This document shows, piece after piece, positions 26,268 through 35,195 of a DNA stretch of 64,000 bases; the stretch's first letter is position 1; each line of letters starts with the position of its first letter. A program made the position numbers and the translations under genes. The notes beneath the pieces are model-generated. The model was given only the letters and a program-made list of their open reading frames with translations, was not told the origin of the DNA and did not search any database. The stretch is from contig JAVJNT010000001.1 in the NCBI GenBank assembly GCA_040217175.1, forward strand, positions 1,240,001 to 1,304,000. Reading direction: 5' to 3'. The stretch is from Phycisphaerales bacterium (lineage in GTDB: Bacteria > Planctomycetota > Phycisphaerae > Phycisphaerales > UBA1924).

Positions 26268-29200
26268 ATGAACACATCCCTGCGATCTGCCGTCCGGCGC
26301 GTGCTGGCTGTCGGCCTGATGCTCGTGGGCGGCGCGGCCTTGGCCCAGCCCACCCAGCAAACGACGAGCGATTCTCCCCTAGCCGACCGACCGAACGGAC
26401 CGCGGCACGCCGAGCCTGCGCGGTTCGCGCTGGTGGGCGGCACGGTGCACGCGAGGGCGGGCGAGGCGCCGTTCGAGGGCACCGTGTACATCGAGCACGG
26501 GCGGATCACGCTGGTCGATCGGCAGGGCGGCGAGCCGCCGGCGGGGTTCGCGATCATCGACGCGAGCGGGCTGCACTTGTACCCGGCGTTCGTCGAGGCG
26601 TATTACGAGGTCGACGCACCGTCGCCGGGCGAACCGGGATCTCCGGGCGTGCACTGGAGCAGCCTGGTCACGCCGCAGCGCTCTGCGCTCGACGCGGCGT
26701 GGATCGATTCGGGCGCTCGCTCGAGCCTTCGTAAGCTGGGCTTCGGCGCCGTCGGCATCGCGCCGGGCAGCGGCATCCTTCGTGGCTCGAACGCCGTGAT
26801 CTCGCTTGGCGAGCCGTCCGACGACGCGAGCGGGTACCGGCCGTTGGTGCTCAGCGACTCGGTCGGGCAGGTGGTTGCATTCGAGAGCAGCGGCTGGGGC
26901 AGCCGCGCGTATCCGACGAGCCAGATGGGCTCGATTGCGCTCGTGCGGCAGACCTTGCTTGACGCGCAATGGCAGGCCTCGCAGGACGACGTAGCGAAGA
27001 ACGCGCTGACGCCGCTCGAGGACGGCGAGGTGGCGCTGTGGTTCGACGTGCCGGGCGAGCTCGAGGCGCTGCGCGGCGTTTCGATGGCGCGGGAGTTCAA
27101 TCGACCGGCGGTGATCGTCGGCAGCGGCAGCGAGTATCAGCGGCTCGACGCCTTTGCGCGGGCGGCCGAGGACGGCGCGCTCGCGATGATCGTTCCGTTG
27201 CGGTTCCCCAAGGCGCCGAGGGTGAAGGCGATCGCCGACACCGAGGCGATCGATCTCAACACGCTCATGGAGTGGGAGCAGGCGCCCACGAACGCCCGGC
27301 GGTTGCAGGACGCGGGCTTCGACATCGTGCTGACCAGCAGCAAGATCCCCAGCGGCATCGGCGGGCGGGGCGGCTTCCACAAGCTGCTGCGGCAAGCCAT
27401 CGAGATGGGTTTGAGCGAGGACGACGCGCTCGCGGCTCTGACGACGCGGCCGGCGGACCTGTTGGGCGTGTCGAGCGAGGTCGGACAAATCGCGCCCGAC
27501 ATGCTGGGCAACGTCATCGTCGCGACGGGGCCGATCTTCGAGAAGGACACGACGATCCTCGACGTGTGGGTCGAAGGTCGCCGCCACCAGATCAACCTGC
27601 CCAAGCTCGAAACGCTCGAGGGCACGTGGGAGCTCACGCTCGCCGGCCGATTCCGGCTCGATCTGGCCGTCGATGACAAGGGCAAGGGCACGATCACCGA
27701 CCCCGTGGCCGAGGTTGCCGAGGGCGAGGACCAGCCCAGCACGAAGGCCGTGCTCGATCGCACCGCCGACACGCTGACGGTGCTATTCGACCACGAGCCG
27801 TTCGGCATGCCGGGCGTGTTCACGCTGACGGGCACGGTGGTTGGCGACGAGATGGTGGGCGCGGGCGCCCGGCCGGATGGCGTGGCGTTCGAGTTTACGG
27901 GCTCGCGCGCCGCATCCGAGGACGAGGACGAGACCGCGGACGAAGAAGCGATGGACGAGGAAGATGCTGACCTGCCGCCCCAAGACCTGGGCGGATATCC
28001 GTTCGGCGCGTACTCGGTCGCTGCGATCCCCGAGCAGGGCTCGGTGCTGATCACCAACGCCACCATCTGGACGGTGAGCGACCGGGGCATCATCGATCGC
28101 GGGTGGATTGCGATCAATGACGGCAAGGTCGCCGCGATCGGTCAGGGCGATGCCCCGAGCCGGCGCGATGCGATCGTGATCGATGCCCGGGGCAAGCACG
28201 TGACGCCCGGCCTGATCGACGCCCACAGCCACACGGGTACGTGGACGGCCGGGACCAACGAGAGCGGCCAGGCCGTGACCGCCGAGGTGCGCATGGGCGA
28301 CACGACCGACCCCAACCCCGTGAACTGGTACCGCCAGCTCGCAGGCGGGGTCACGACCGTGAACACGCTGCACGGCTCGGCCAACCCCATCGGCGGGCAG
28401 AACGTGATCCAGAAGGTCCGCTGGGGGTCGGTGCACCCGACCGACATGCACTTCGAGGGCGCCAAGCCCGGCATCAAGTTCGCGTTGGGCGAAAACGTGA
28501 AGCAGAGCAACTGGGGCAGCACCTTCACCGGTCGCTACCCGCAGACTCGGATGGGCGTGGAGACGCTGATCCGCGACCGGTTCGTCGCGGCGCGTGAGTA
28601 CGCAGCCAACGGAATGAAGACCGAGAGCGGCCGGACCGACACCGAGCTCGAAGCACTCGCCGAGATCCTTGCGGGCGAGCGGCTGATTCACTGCCACAGC
28701 TACCGGCAGGACGAGATCCTGATGCTGTGCCGCGTGGCCGAGGAGTTCGGCTTCAAGATCGGTACGTTCCAGCACGGGCTGGAGTGCTACAAGGTGGCCG
28801 AGGCGGTGCGGGAGCACTCGATCGGCGCGAGCCTGTTCAGCGACTGGTGGGCGTACAAGGTCGAGGTGCAGGACGCCATCCCGTACGCCGGCCCCATTCT
28901 GCACGAGGCGGGCGTGAACGTCAGCTTCAACAGCGACAGCGACGAGCTCGCGCGGCGGATGAACGTCGAGGCGGCCAAGGCCGTGAAGTACGGCGGGCTG
29001 TCGCCCGAAGAGGCGATCAGGTTCGTGACGATCAATCCGGCGATCCAGCTCGCCATCGACGATCGCGTGGGCTCGCTCGAGGCCGGCAAGGACGCGGACC
29101 TGGTGATCTGGAGCGGCGACCCGCTCTCGACGATGAGCCGGGCCGAGCGGGTGTACGTGGACGGGCGGGAGTACTTCAGCCTGGAGCAGGACAAGGCCCA

Positions 29201-29462
29201 CCGCGATCGGATCGCCAGCGAGCGTGAGCGGCTGATCCAGAAGCTGATGCGTGAGCAAGCCAAGCTGCCCGAACAGGAAGACGAACCCGAGCCGGAGAAC
29301 GGAACCGACGAGGCAGAGGACGACGAAGATCCCGGCCGCCGAGGCGTGTACGCGTGGTTCTACGGGCACGACGGACGTGGCGGCGCTGGCGCAAGCCTGT
29401 GCGGCGCGTGCGGCGTCATCCCCGCCGAGTACTTCGAGATGATGGAACGGGAGGCCCGCTGA
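26268..29462 (+). CDS. Secreted double-module amidohydrolase
   Basis: 1064 residues, from an ATG at 26268 that begins a cleavable signal peptide (VGLMLVGGAALAQ). There are two amidohydrolase-like modules. The first (about 45-470) keeps the flanking beta-sandwich and TIM-barrel-like pattern but has no HxH where expected (LYPAFVEAYYEVD). An acidic linker follows (DEDETADEEAMDEEDAD, about 550-565). The second module (about 590-1010) has a full set of likely metal ligands: His653/His655 (DAHSHTG), His808/His810 (HCHSY), His836 (FQHG) and Asp890 (NSDSD). It resembles imidazolonepropionase-type hydrolases; the substrate is unknown. The C-terminus carries an acidic region and a CGACG pair. It overlaps the next gene by TGATG. 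Confidence 0.88.
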   Translation: MNTSLRSAVRRVLAVGLMLVGGAALAQPTQQTTSDSPLADRPNGPRHAEPARFALVGGTVHARAGEAPFEGTVYIEHGRITLVDRQGGEPPAGFAIIDASGLHLYPAFVEAYYEVDAPSPGEPGSPGVHWSSLVTPQRSALDAAWIDSGARSSLRKLGFGAVGIAPGSGILRGSNAVISLGEPSDDASGYRPLVLSDSVGQVVAFESSGWGSRAYPTSQMGSIALVRQTLLDAQWQASQDDVAKNALTPLEDGEVALWFDVPGELEALRGVSMAREFNRPAVIVGSGSEYQRLDAFARAAEDGALAMIVPLRFPKAPRVKAIADTEAIDLNTLMEWEQAPTNARRLQDAGFDIVLTSSKIPSGIGGRGGFHKLLRQAIEMGLSEDDALAALTTRPADLLGVSSEVGQIAPDMLGNVIVATGPIFEKDTTILDVWVEGRRHQINLPKLETLEGTWELTLAGRFRLDLAVDDKGKGTITDPVAEVAEGEDQPSTKAVLDRTADTLTVLFDHEPFGMPGVFTLTGTVVGDEMVGAGARPDGVAFEFTGSRAASEDEDETADEEAMDEEDADLPPQDLGGYPFGAYSVAAIPEQGSVLITNATIWTVSDRGIIDRGWIAINDGKVAAIGQGDAPSRRDAIVIDARGKHVTPGLIDAHSHTGTWTAGTNESGQAVTAEVRMGDTTDPNPVNWYRQLAGGVTTVNTLHGSANPIGGQNVIQKVRWGSVHPTDMHFEGAKPGIKFALGENVKQSNWGSTFTGRYPQTRMGVETLIRDRFVAAREYAANGMKTESGRTDTELEALAEILAGERLIHCHSYRQDEILMLCRVAEEFGFKIGTFQHGLECYKVAEAVREHSIGASLFSDWWAYKVEVQDAIPYAGPILHEAGVNVSFNSDSDELARRMNVEAAKAVKYGGLSPEEAIRFVTINPAIQLAIDDRVGSLEAGKDADLVIWSGDPLSTMSRAERVYVDGREYFSLEQDKAHRDRIASERERLIQKLMREQAKLPEQEDEPEPENGTDEAEDDEDPGRRGVYAWFYGHDGRGGAGASLCGACGVIPAEYFEMMEREAR

Positions 29463-30808
29463 TGCGCACTGCTATCACGACGCTGACGACCCTCGCGCTG
29501 GCGGCCGCCGGCATGGCCCAGGACCTCACGCCCCGCGGCGAGGTGCCCGATCACCCGATCGCCATCACGGGCGCGACCATCCACACGATGGTCGAGGGCG
29601 AGGCGCCGATCGAGGACGGCTGGGTGATGTTCGAGGACGGCGAGATCACGGGCGTGGGCTCTGGCGAGCGCATGTTCATCGCCACGACGCGGATCATCGA
29701 CGGTACCGGGATGCACGTGTATCCGGGGATGATCGCGGCCATCACGCGGCTGGGGTTAACCGAGATCGGCTCGGTCCGGGCCATGCGCGACTACAGCGAG
29801 ACCGGCAGCGTGAAGCCGGAGGTGCGGGCCGTGGTGGCCGTCAACCCCGACTCGACGCTGCTGCCGGTGGCGCGGAGCAACGGCATCCTGCTTGCAGGCA
29901 CGTTCCCCACCGGCGGGCTCGTGAGCGGGCAGGCGGGCGTGATCAAGCTCGATGGCTGGACGTGGGAGGACATGACCGCCAACGCCAACGCGGGCATCAT
30001 CCTGAATTGGCCGAGCGTGCGAGATCGGCACCGTCCCTTCGGCGGAGGGCAGTCGCTCTCGGCCAACGACGTGCGCGAGCGGATCGGCCGCATCGATGCG
30101 CTCTTCGACACGGCGGAGGCCTACCGCGATGCGCGGGCTGCCGACCCTGCAACGCCCGTCGATCTGCGAATGGAAGCCATGCAGAGCCTCCTGCCCAGCG
30201 CCGAAGAGCAGACGCCGGTGATCATCAACGCCGACAGCGTCGAGCGCATCCAGTCGGCCGTGACGTGGGCGGCCGGGCGCGGGCTGGAGGTGATCATCCA
30301 GGGCGGCCGTGATGCACCGCTACTGGCCGAACTTCTGAAGAAGCACGACGTGGCGGTCATCGTCGAGGGCGTGCACAACTTCCCGAGGCGCGGCGACGCG
30401 GACTACGACGAGGCGTTCACGCTGCCCGCACGGCTCGATGCGGCGGGCGTGCGGTGGTGCCTGGCGCCGGGCAACGTCGACGAGAACGTTCGCAACCTGC
30501 CGTACGAGGCGGCGATGGCCGTGGCGTACGGCCGCGACCTGGGCTTCGACGAGGCCGACGCGATGGCGTCGATCACGCGCGACGCGGCGCAGATCCTGGG
30601 CATCGGCGACGAGTACGGCACCATCGAGGCCGGCAAGAGCGCGACGCTCATCCTGACCGATGGCACGCCGCTGGAGATGACCAGCAGCATCGAGGCGGCG
30701 TACATCGATGGGGCCCGCGTCGACCTGAGCAACAAGCAGACGGTACTTCGGGATCGATACCGCGAGAAGTACCGCCGGCAGGGAATCATCGACGACGAAG
30801 GCAACTAG
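29462..30808 (+). CDS. Secreted amidohydrolase-like protein lacking the HxH metal motif
   Basis: 448 residues with a signal peptide (LALAAAGMAQ). It has the amidohydrolase layout: an N-terminal beta-sandwich (ITGATIHTMVEGEAPIEDGWVMF), a barrel, and a C-terminal ITRDAAQILGIGDEYGTIEAGKSA segment. The place where metal-dependent members have PGxIDxHxH reads YPGMIAAITRLGLTEI, so the two key histidines are missing. It resembles the first module of its upstream neighbour, with which it overlaps by TGATG. The two proteins may work as a complex in which this one is structural or binds substrate. Alternatively it uses different chemistry. Confidence 0.85.
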   Translation: MRTAITTLTTLALAAAGMAQDLTPRGEVPDHPIAITGATIHTMVEGEAPIEDGWVMFEDGEITGVGSGERMFIATTRIIDGTGMHVYPGMIAAITRLGLTEIGSVRAMRDYSETGSVKPEVRAVVAVNPDSTLLPVARSNGILLAGTFPTGGLVSGQAGVIKLDGWTWEDMTANANAGIILNWPSVRDRHRPFGGGQSLSANDVRERIGRIDALFDTAEAYRDARAADPATPVDLRMEAMQSLLPSAEEQTPVIINADSVERIQSAVTWAAGRGLEVIIQGGRDAPLLAELLKKHDVAVIVEGVHNFPRRGDADYDEAFTLPARLDAAGVRWCLAPGNVDENVRNLPYEAAMAVAYGRDLGFDEADAMASITRDAAQILGIGDEYGTIEAGKSATLILTDGTPLEMTSSIEAAYIDGARVDLSNKQTVLRDRYREKYRRQGIIDDEGN

Positions 30809-30814
30809 GCAGAC

Positions 30815-31399
30815 TCAGCCCGGCGCGAGCACGAAGTCGTTGCTGGCGACGACTTCTTCGCCATTGGCCATGGTCGCTCGATAGACCACGCGGATGGTGA
30901 GCCGCCCGGCGAAGCTGCGGTAGGCGACGCCGCCGTCCAGGCGTGCGGCCTCGAGCTCTTCGAGGGCTCGGGGCAGCCATTCCGGCATCGCCGATTGGGG
31001 GACTTCGAGCACGTAGGTGCGCGTGACGTTGTCATAATGGCTGCGATTGGTCGCCAGGTCGTTGAGATTGATCTGTTCCCACGCCACCGGCTCGATGCGG
31101 TCGCCGTCGACTTCGCCGTCGGCGAGCAACTGCACCTGTACCTGGCCCAGGCCCTTGACCTGATCTTCCCAGGCATCGAGGAACAAGAAGTGCACGCGGA
31201 GTCGCCAGTCGCCCTCGCGAGACTCTGCCGCACGCGTGAGCGGGTGTACGAGGACGCGATTGGGTACGAACGGGTAGTCGGGCGGCGTCTCGTTCCACAG
31301 GCCCGTCTTCCAGGGCTCGTCGGGCGTGGCGCACCCGGAGAGGCCCGCGGCGCAGGCGGCGAGGATCAGGAGGCTCGTTGCGAGACGCCGGACGATCAC
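30815..31399 (-). CDS. Lipoprotein of unknown function
   Basis: 194 residues. The signal sequence ends with GLSGC, and Cys23 is the lipidation site. The mature protein has a beta-rich pattern (WRLRVHFLFLDAWEDQVKG, TYVLEVPQSAMPEW, GRLTIRVVYRATMANG) and no motif I recognise. The start is GTG at 31399, only 19 bases from the divergent aminotransferase gene, so promoters must overlap the coding ends. It converges with the amidohydrolase gene, six bases apart. Confidence 0.8.
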   Translation of the reverse strand: MIVRRLATSLLILAACAAGLSGCATPDEPWKTGLWNETPPDYPFVPNRVLVHPLTRAAESREGDWRLRVHFLFLDAWEDQVKGLGQVQVQLLADGEVDGDRIEPVAWEQINLNDLATNRSHYDNVTRTYVLEVPQSAMPEWLPRALEELEAARLDGGVAYRSFAGRLTIRVVYRATMANGEEVVASNDFVLAPG

Positions 31400-31418
31400 G
31401 CCGCAACGATACCCGCGT

Positions 31419-32792
31419 ATGGCACACCACGGACGGCATCAGAACCACTTGCGCACGCCTCCGGCGGCCGACCCGCTGGCACGCTGGTGGATTCATGAGC
31501 CCGGCGTGACCTTCCTCAACCACGGATCGTTCGGCGGGTGCCCGCAGGCGGTGCTCGAGACCCAGGCGGCCTGGCGGGCGCGGCTCGAGGGCGAGCCGGT
31601 GCGGTTCTTCGCCGAAGACCTCTTCGACCTGATCGACTGGGTCCGCGACGACGTGGCCCGGTTCGTTGGATGCGACCGGGGCGGGCTGGTGTTCGTCCCG
31701 AACGCGACGACCGGGGTCGCCACCGCGATCCACAACCTCATCGCCAGCGGGCAGGCGGCCGAGGGCAGCCAGGTGCTGCTGACCGACCACGAGTACCCGG
31801 CGTGCGCGAACAACCTCCGAAACATGGCCGGAGCGGCGGGGCTGGAGGTCGTGACGGCGAAACTGCCCTTCCCGGGCGCGACGCCGCAGGGTGTGGTCGA
31901 CGCGGTGCTGGCGGCCGTGACCGAGCGCACGAGGATTGCGCTGCTCAGCCACATCACGAGCGCCAGTGCCATGGTGCTTCCGGTTGCCGAGCTCGTGGCA
32001 GAGCTGGAAGGCCGCGGCGTCCGCGTAATCGTTGATGGCGCGCACGCGCCGGGTCACGTCGACCTCGACATTGAGTCGCTCTCGCCGAGCTACTACGCGG
32101 CGAACCTGCACAAGTGGGTGTGCTCGCCCAAGGGCTCGGCCATCCTGTGGGTACACCCCGAGCAGCGGGCAAGGTGCCGGCCCATGATCCTGTCGAACCT
32201 CGCGGACAAGCCGATCGAGGGCCGTCCGCACCTGCACACCGAGTTCGACTACGTGGGGACGAATGATCCGACGTCGGTGCTGGCGGTGCCGGCGGCGATC
32301 CGGATCATGGCGGCAATCGCGACCGATCGGCACGCCCGTCGCTACCCAGCCAAAGCGTTCGATCTCGATCCGGCAGGCCTCGACGAGGCCTGGCACCAGA
32401 TACGCACACGCAACCATGATCGTGCAGTAGACGGCCAGCGCACCGTGAGCAACGCCCTTGGGACCGAGTCGCCGGCTCCCGCGTCGATGATCGGCTGCAT
32501 CGCGATGATCGAGTTGCCGATGGCGGATGCGGACGCCTGGGGGCAGCTCTCGGGGCGGCCGACGCGGTACGCCGACGCGTTGCAGGATCGGCTCATCGCC
32601 GGCTGGGGCATCCAGGTTCCGGTACTGCACCCGATTGCGAGCGAGACCGCCGGCGTTCCGAGACGTTTCGTGAGGATTTCGGCCCAGTTGTTCAACAGCC
32701 CGGCTCAGTATGCGTACCTGGCCGAGGCCCTGCAAGCTGAACTATCCGGCGAACGCGGTGAGGCACCGTATACTGACTCTGCAGCATCATGA
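31419..32792 (+). CDS. Class V PLP aminotransferase (isopenicillin-N-epimerase/cysteine-desulfurase-like)
   Basis: 457 residues of fold-type I. Features are FLNHGSFGGCP near the start, FVPNATTGVATAIHN, VIVDGAHAPGHVDLDI with the PLP-binding Asp, and Lys232 in NLHKWVCSPKG as the Schiff-base lysine. This combination is typical of the isopenicillin-N-epimerase-like branch of class V, which includes several C-S lyases. No penicillin genes are present. The overlapping downstream cysteine dioxygenase suggests a role with a sulfur-containing amino acid. The ATG at 31419 precedes a plausible family start; no strong ribosome site is visible. Confidence 0.87.
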   Translation: MAHHGRHQNHLRTPPAADPLARWWIHEPGVTFLNHGSFGGCPQAVLETQAAWRARLEGEPVRFFAEDLFDLIDWVRDDVARFVGCDRGGLVFVPNATTGVATAIHNLIASGQAAEGSQVLLTDHEYPACANNLRNMAGAAGLEVVTAKLPFPGATPQGVVDAVLAAVTERTRIALLSHITSASAMVLPVAELVAELEGRGVRVIVDGAHAPGHVDLDIESLSPSYYAANLHKWVCSPKGSAILWVHPEQRARCRPMILSNLADKPIEGRPHLHTEFDYVGTNDPTSVLAVPAAIRIMAAIATDRHARRYPAKAFDLDPAGLDEAWHQIRTRNHDRAVDGQRTVSNALGTESPAPASMIGCIAMIELPMADADAWGQLSGRPTRYADALQDRLIAGWGIQVPVLHPIASETAGVPRRFVRISAQLFNSPAQYAYLAEALQAELSGERGEAPYTDSAAS

Positions 32793-33328
32793 GCACGCCC
32801 CAAACCACCTGCACCGTGACGCCGAAGCTTGCCGACCTCGTCGGCTACCTGGCGTCGCTGCGCGAGCGGGCCGACCTGGGCGAGCTCGAGCGACACCTGG
32901 CGGCCCTCGACCTGACGCGGCACGACATTGCTCCGGCGTGCGTCTTCGGCACGCGTGGCTATCGGCGCAACACGATCGCACGCGGGCAGTGGTACGAGCT
33001 TCTGGCCCTGTGCTGGCGGAGCGGCGATTGCACGCCGATCCACGACCACGAGGGCTCGAGCTGTGCGTTCAAGGTCATCGAAGGTCGCGGGACCGAGATT
33101 CGCTACGAGCCGACCGAGTGCGGCAAGGTGTGCCCCACGGGCCGGCGGATGCTCGAGCCCGGCACCGTGTGCGCCGCCGAGGACGACGACATCCATCAGG
33201 TCGCCAACATGCAGGCCAAGGGCGTCGACCTCATCACGCTGCACATCTATTCGCCGCCCATCAAGCAAATGGGCACGTACGACTTCGCAACCGGCGAGGT
33301 GACCCAGGCGAGCCCGGACGAGGTCTAA
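32789..33328 (+). CDS. Cysteine dioxygenase (Arg-type)
   Basis: 179 residues of the cupin fold. Fe(II) ligands His85 and His87 (PIHDHEG) and His136 (DDIHQVAN) are present. Arg60 in YRRN corresponds to human Arg60, which binds the cysteine carboxylate, making this an Arg-type true cysteine dioxygenase rather than a mercaptopropionate dioxygenase. Cys92, five residues after His87, and the Tyr in LHIYSPP match the Cys93-Tyr157 pair that forms the thioether cofactor in mammalian enzymes; many bacterial homologues lack the Cys. It oxidises cysteine to cysteine sulfinate. The ATG overlaps the aminotransferase stop (ATGA). Confidence 0.93.
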   Translation: MSTPQTTCTVTPKLADLVGYLASLRERADLGELERHLAALDLTRHDIAPACVFGTRGYRRNTIARGQWYELLALCWRSGDCTPIHDHEGSSCAFKVIEGRGTEIRYEPTECGKVCPTGRRMLEPGTVCAAEDDDIHQVANMQAKGVDLITLHIYSPPIKQMGTYDFATGEVTQASPDEV

Positions 33329-33341
33329 AGCTCCTGCCGGG

Positions 33342-34304
33342 TCATGCCAGCCCGACCGCGGCGTGCAGCTCCCGCAGCAGGCTTGCCGCGCGGGCGTGCG
33401 GCACGCTGTGCAGCACGATGGCGTCCGGCTCGTCGTCGGCGCCCGGCCCGAGGGCGGCGTGCGCTTCGTCTCGGACGTTGGCGGGCAGGTCTCGGCCGAT
33501 GAGGGCGATCGTTGATCCGGTGTCGTGGCGGCTACTGGCGCACGCGATCGGGCCGGCGGGCCAGGCGTCGGCTTCGACGAGCGTGCCCTCGCCGGCGAGG
33601 GCGGCGTGGCGGACGCGGACGGGCAGGCGGGCGGCCTGGGCCATCTCGGCGGCATCGATCGCAAGCACGCGGGCCCCGTGCCGCGAGAGCGCTGTCATCG
33701 CGGGCCAGGCGAGCGTCTCGATGCGGCGGGCCTCGGGCACGATCGCGGGGTCGGCGGTCATGACGCCCAGCGTGTCGGTGTAGATCTCGCAGAGATCGGC
33801 GCCGAGCGTGACGGCGAGCGCGACGGCGGTGGTGTCCGACCCGCCGCGGCCGATGGTTGCGCGGTCGCCCGAGTCGAGCTCGCCCTGGAAGCCCGCGACG
33901 ACGGCGATACGACCCTGGCTGAGCACCGACTCGATCCGGCTGGTGTCGATTCGGCCGATGCGGCTGCGGCCGTGCGGACCGTCGACCGAGATGCCGGCCT
34001 GCCGCGCATCGAGGCCGACCGCCGTTCCGCCCAGGGCATTGATGGCGATCGCGGTGAGGGCGACGGACACTTGCTCGCCGGCGGCCAGTAACTGGTCGAG
34101 TTCGCGCGCGGGCGGGCTCGCGTCGATCTCCATCGCGGTGCGCAGGAGGGCGTCGGTCGTGCGCCCCATGGCCGACACGACGACCGCCACGCGATCGCCC
34201 GTACGAGCCGCATCGACGGCTCGCTGCGCGCAAAGCCGGATGCGGCCGGCGTCGGAGACCGACGTGCCGCCGAACTTCTGTACAATGAGCCGCGGCCCGT
34301 TCAC
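33342..34304 (-). CDS. Aspartokinase-family protein with a reduced regulatory domain
   Basis: 320 residues. The kinase domain begins LIVQKFGGTSVSDAGRI. It continues through VVVSAMGRTTDALL, LDQLLAAGEQVSVAL, FQGELDSGDRATIGRGGSDTTAVALA and EIYTDTLGVMTADPAIVPEARRI, all typical of aspartate kinase. This enzyme makes aspartyl phosphate for Lys/Thr/Met synthesis. Normal LysC is about 400 residues with two ACT domains. Here only about 80 residues follow the kinase, room for roughly one ACT unit (STIALIGRDL...ASLLRELHAAVG). The start is a GTG without a good ribosome site. It is probably co-transcribed with the QueC-like gene 28 bases upstream. Confidence 0.88.
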   Translation of the reverse strand: MNGPRLIVQKFGGTSVSDAGRIRLCAQRAVDAARTGDRVAVVVSAMGRTTDALLRTAMEIDASPPARELDQLLAAGEQVSVALTAIAINALGGTAVGLDARQAGISVDGPHGRSRIGRIDTSRIESVLSQGRIAVVAGFQGELDSGDRATIGRGGSDTTAVALAVTLGADLCEIYTDTLGVMTADPAIVPEARRIETLAWPAMTALSRHGARVLAIDAAEMAQAARLPVRVRHAALAGEGTLVEADAWPAGPIACASSRHDTGSTIALIGRDLPANVRDEAHAALGPGADDEPDAIVLHSVPHARAASLLRELHAAVGLA

Positions 34305-34332
34305 GGCTCGGTCGCTGGGCGGGCGCTCGTGC

Positions 34333-35022
34333 TCATCGCGATGCAGCGAGCTCGGCGTCGATCGACCAGCCCAAGGACTCGAGGGCACCACACCAGCGGT
34401 CGCGCAGGGCGTTGGCTCGGTCGGCGACGGCTGGGTCCTTTGCCCGCTTTCCTGCCGCGACCTCCCACCACCACGCCCGCCAGATCGGAACATCGAGATC
34501 GAGGGCGAGCTCGGCGACCTGGGCGTCGCTCAGGTCCATCAGCGGTGTCTGCACCTCGAACACGCCGACCCCGTGCTCGGACGCATCGAGCGTGACCAGA
34601 CGCGAGATCAGCAGTGCCCGGTCGAGTTCTCGGGCGAGGCGATCCACGGTCGGCACCTCGTCGACGCCCAGGGGCTTCTCGGCATCGAACGCGCCGGCCT
34701 GCCAGGGGCAGACCAGGACGCCGTAGCCGTTGGCCATGCCATGGTGGACCGCCTCGGTGAGGTATCGGGTCCGGCGCGCTCCGGCGGTCAGGGCGGCCGG
34801 CGCAACGGCCGGGAAGTCGACGCACTCGGCCGCCTGAGACTCGGCGAGCGAGCGGATGCGAGCAGAGACGCCTTCGGCGTGGTCGGCGGCGACCGGAGCC
34901 GCCAGGACGCCGCAGGAGCCGGCCGAACCCAGGGCGTCCTGGGTCAGGCTCAGCGCGACCATGCCGGGCAGGTCACCGTCGCACAGCACGAGGGTTTTCT
35001 TGGGGGTGGAGGGTTGTGGCAT
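34333..35022 (-). CDS. QueC/ExsB-like protein without catalytic motifs
   Basis: 229 residues. The C-terminal segment TPLMDLSDAQVAELALDLD followed by VPIWRAWWWE resembles the QueC (7-cyano-7-deazaguanine synthase) stretch TPLxDxxKxEIxxLxxxLxVP. The N-terminus LVLCDGDLPGMVALSL sits where QueC has the ATP-pyrophosphatase loop SGGxDS, but that motif is missing. The C-terminal zinc Cys cluster of QueC is also absent. It is thus a divergent relative, probably without queuosine-precursor activity. The gene precedes an aspartokinase gene on the same strand. The start is ATG at 35022. Confidence 0.65.
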   Translation of the reverse strand: MPQPSTPKKTLVLCDGDLPGMVALSLTQDALGSAGSCGVLAAPVAADHAEGVSARIRSLAESQAAECVDFPAVAPAALTAGARRTRYLTEAVHHGMANGYGVLVCPWQAGAFDAEKPLGVDEVPTVDRLARELDRALLISRLVTLDASEHGVGVFEVQTPLMDLSDAQVAELALDLDVPIWRAWWWEVAAGKRAKDPAVADRANALRDRWCGALESLGWSIDAELAASR

Positions 35023-35195
35023 GGTGTGATTATCGGCAAGCCGGCACCCGTGGGCTGTCGTACGGGGGCCGCGAGGTTCTGGCGGCCGGCGTTGCCAGGG
35101 TTTGGCTCAGTATTTTTTCTGGTTTTGCTGGCCCGGGCCCGGTCTTGGGGCATGTTGAAGGTGCGTCTCTAACCAGAGAAGAGAGCGGGAGATAG

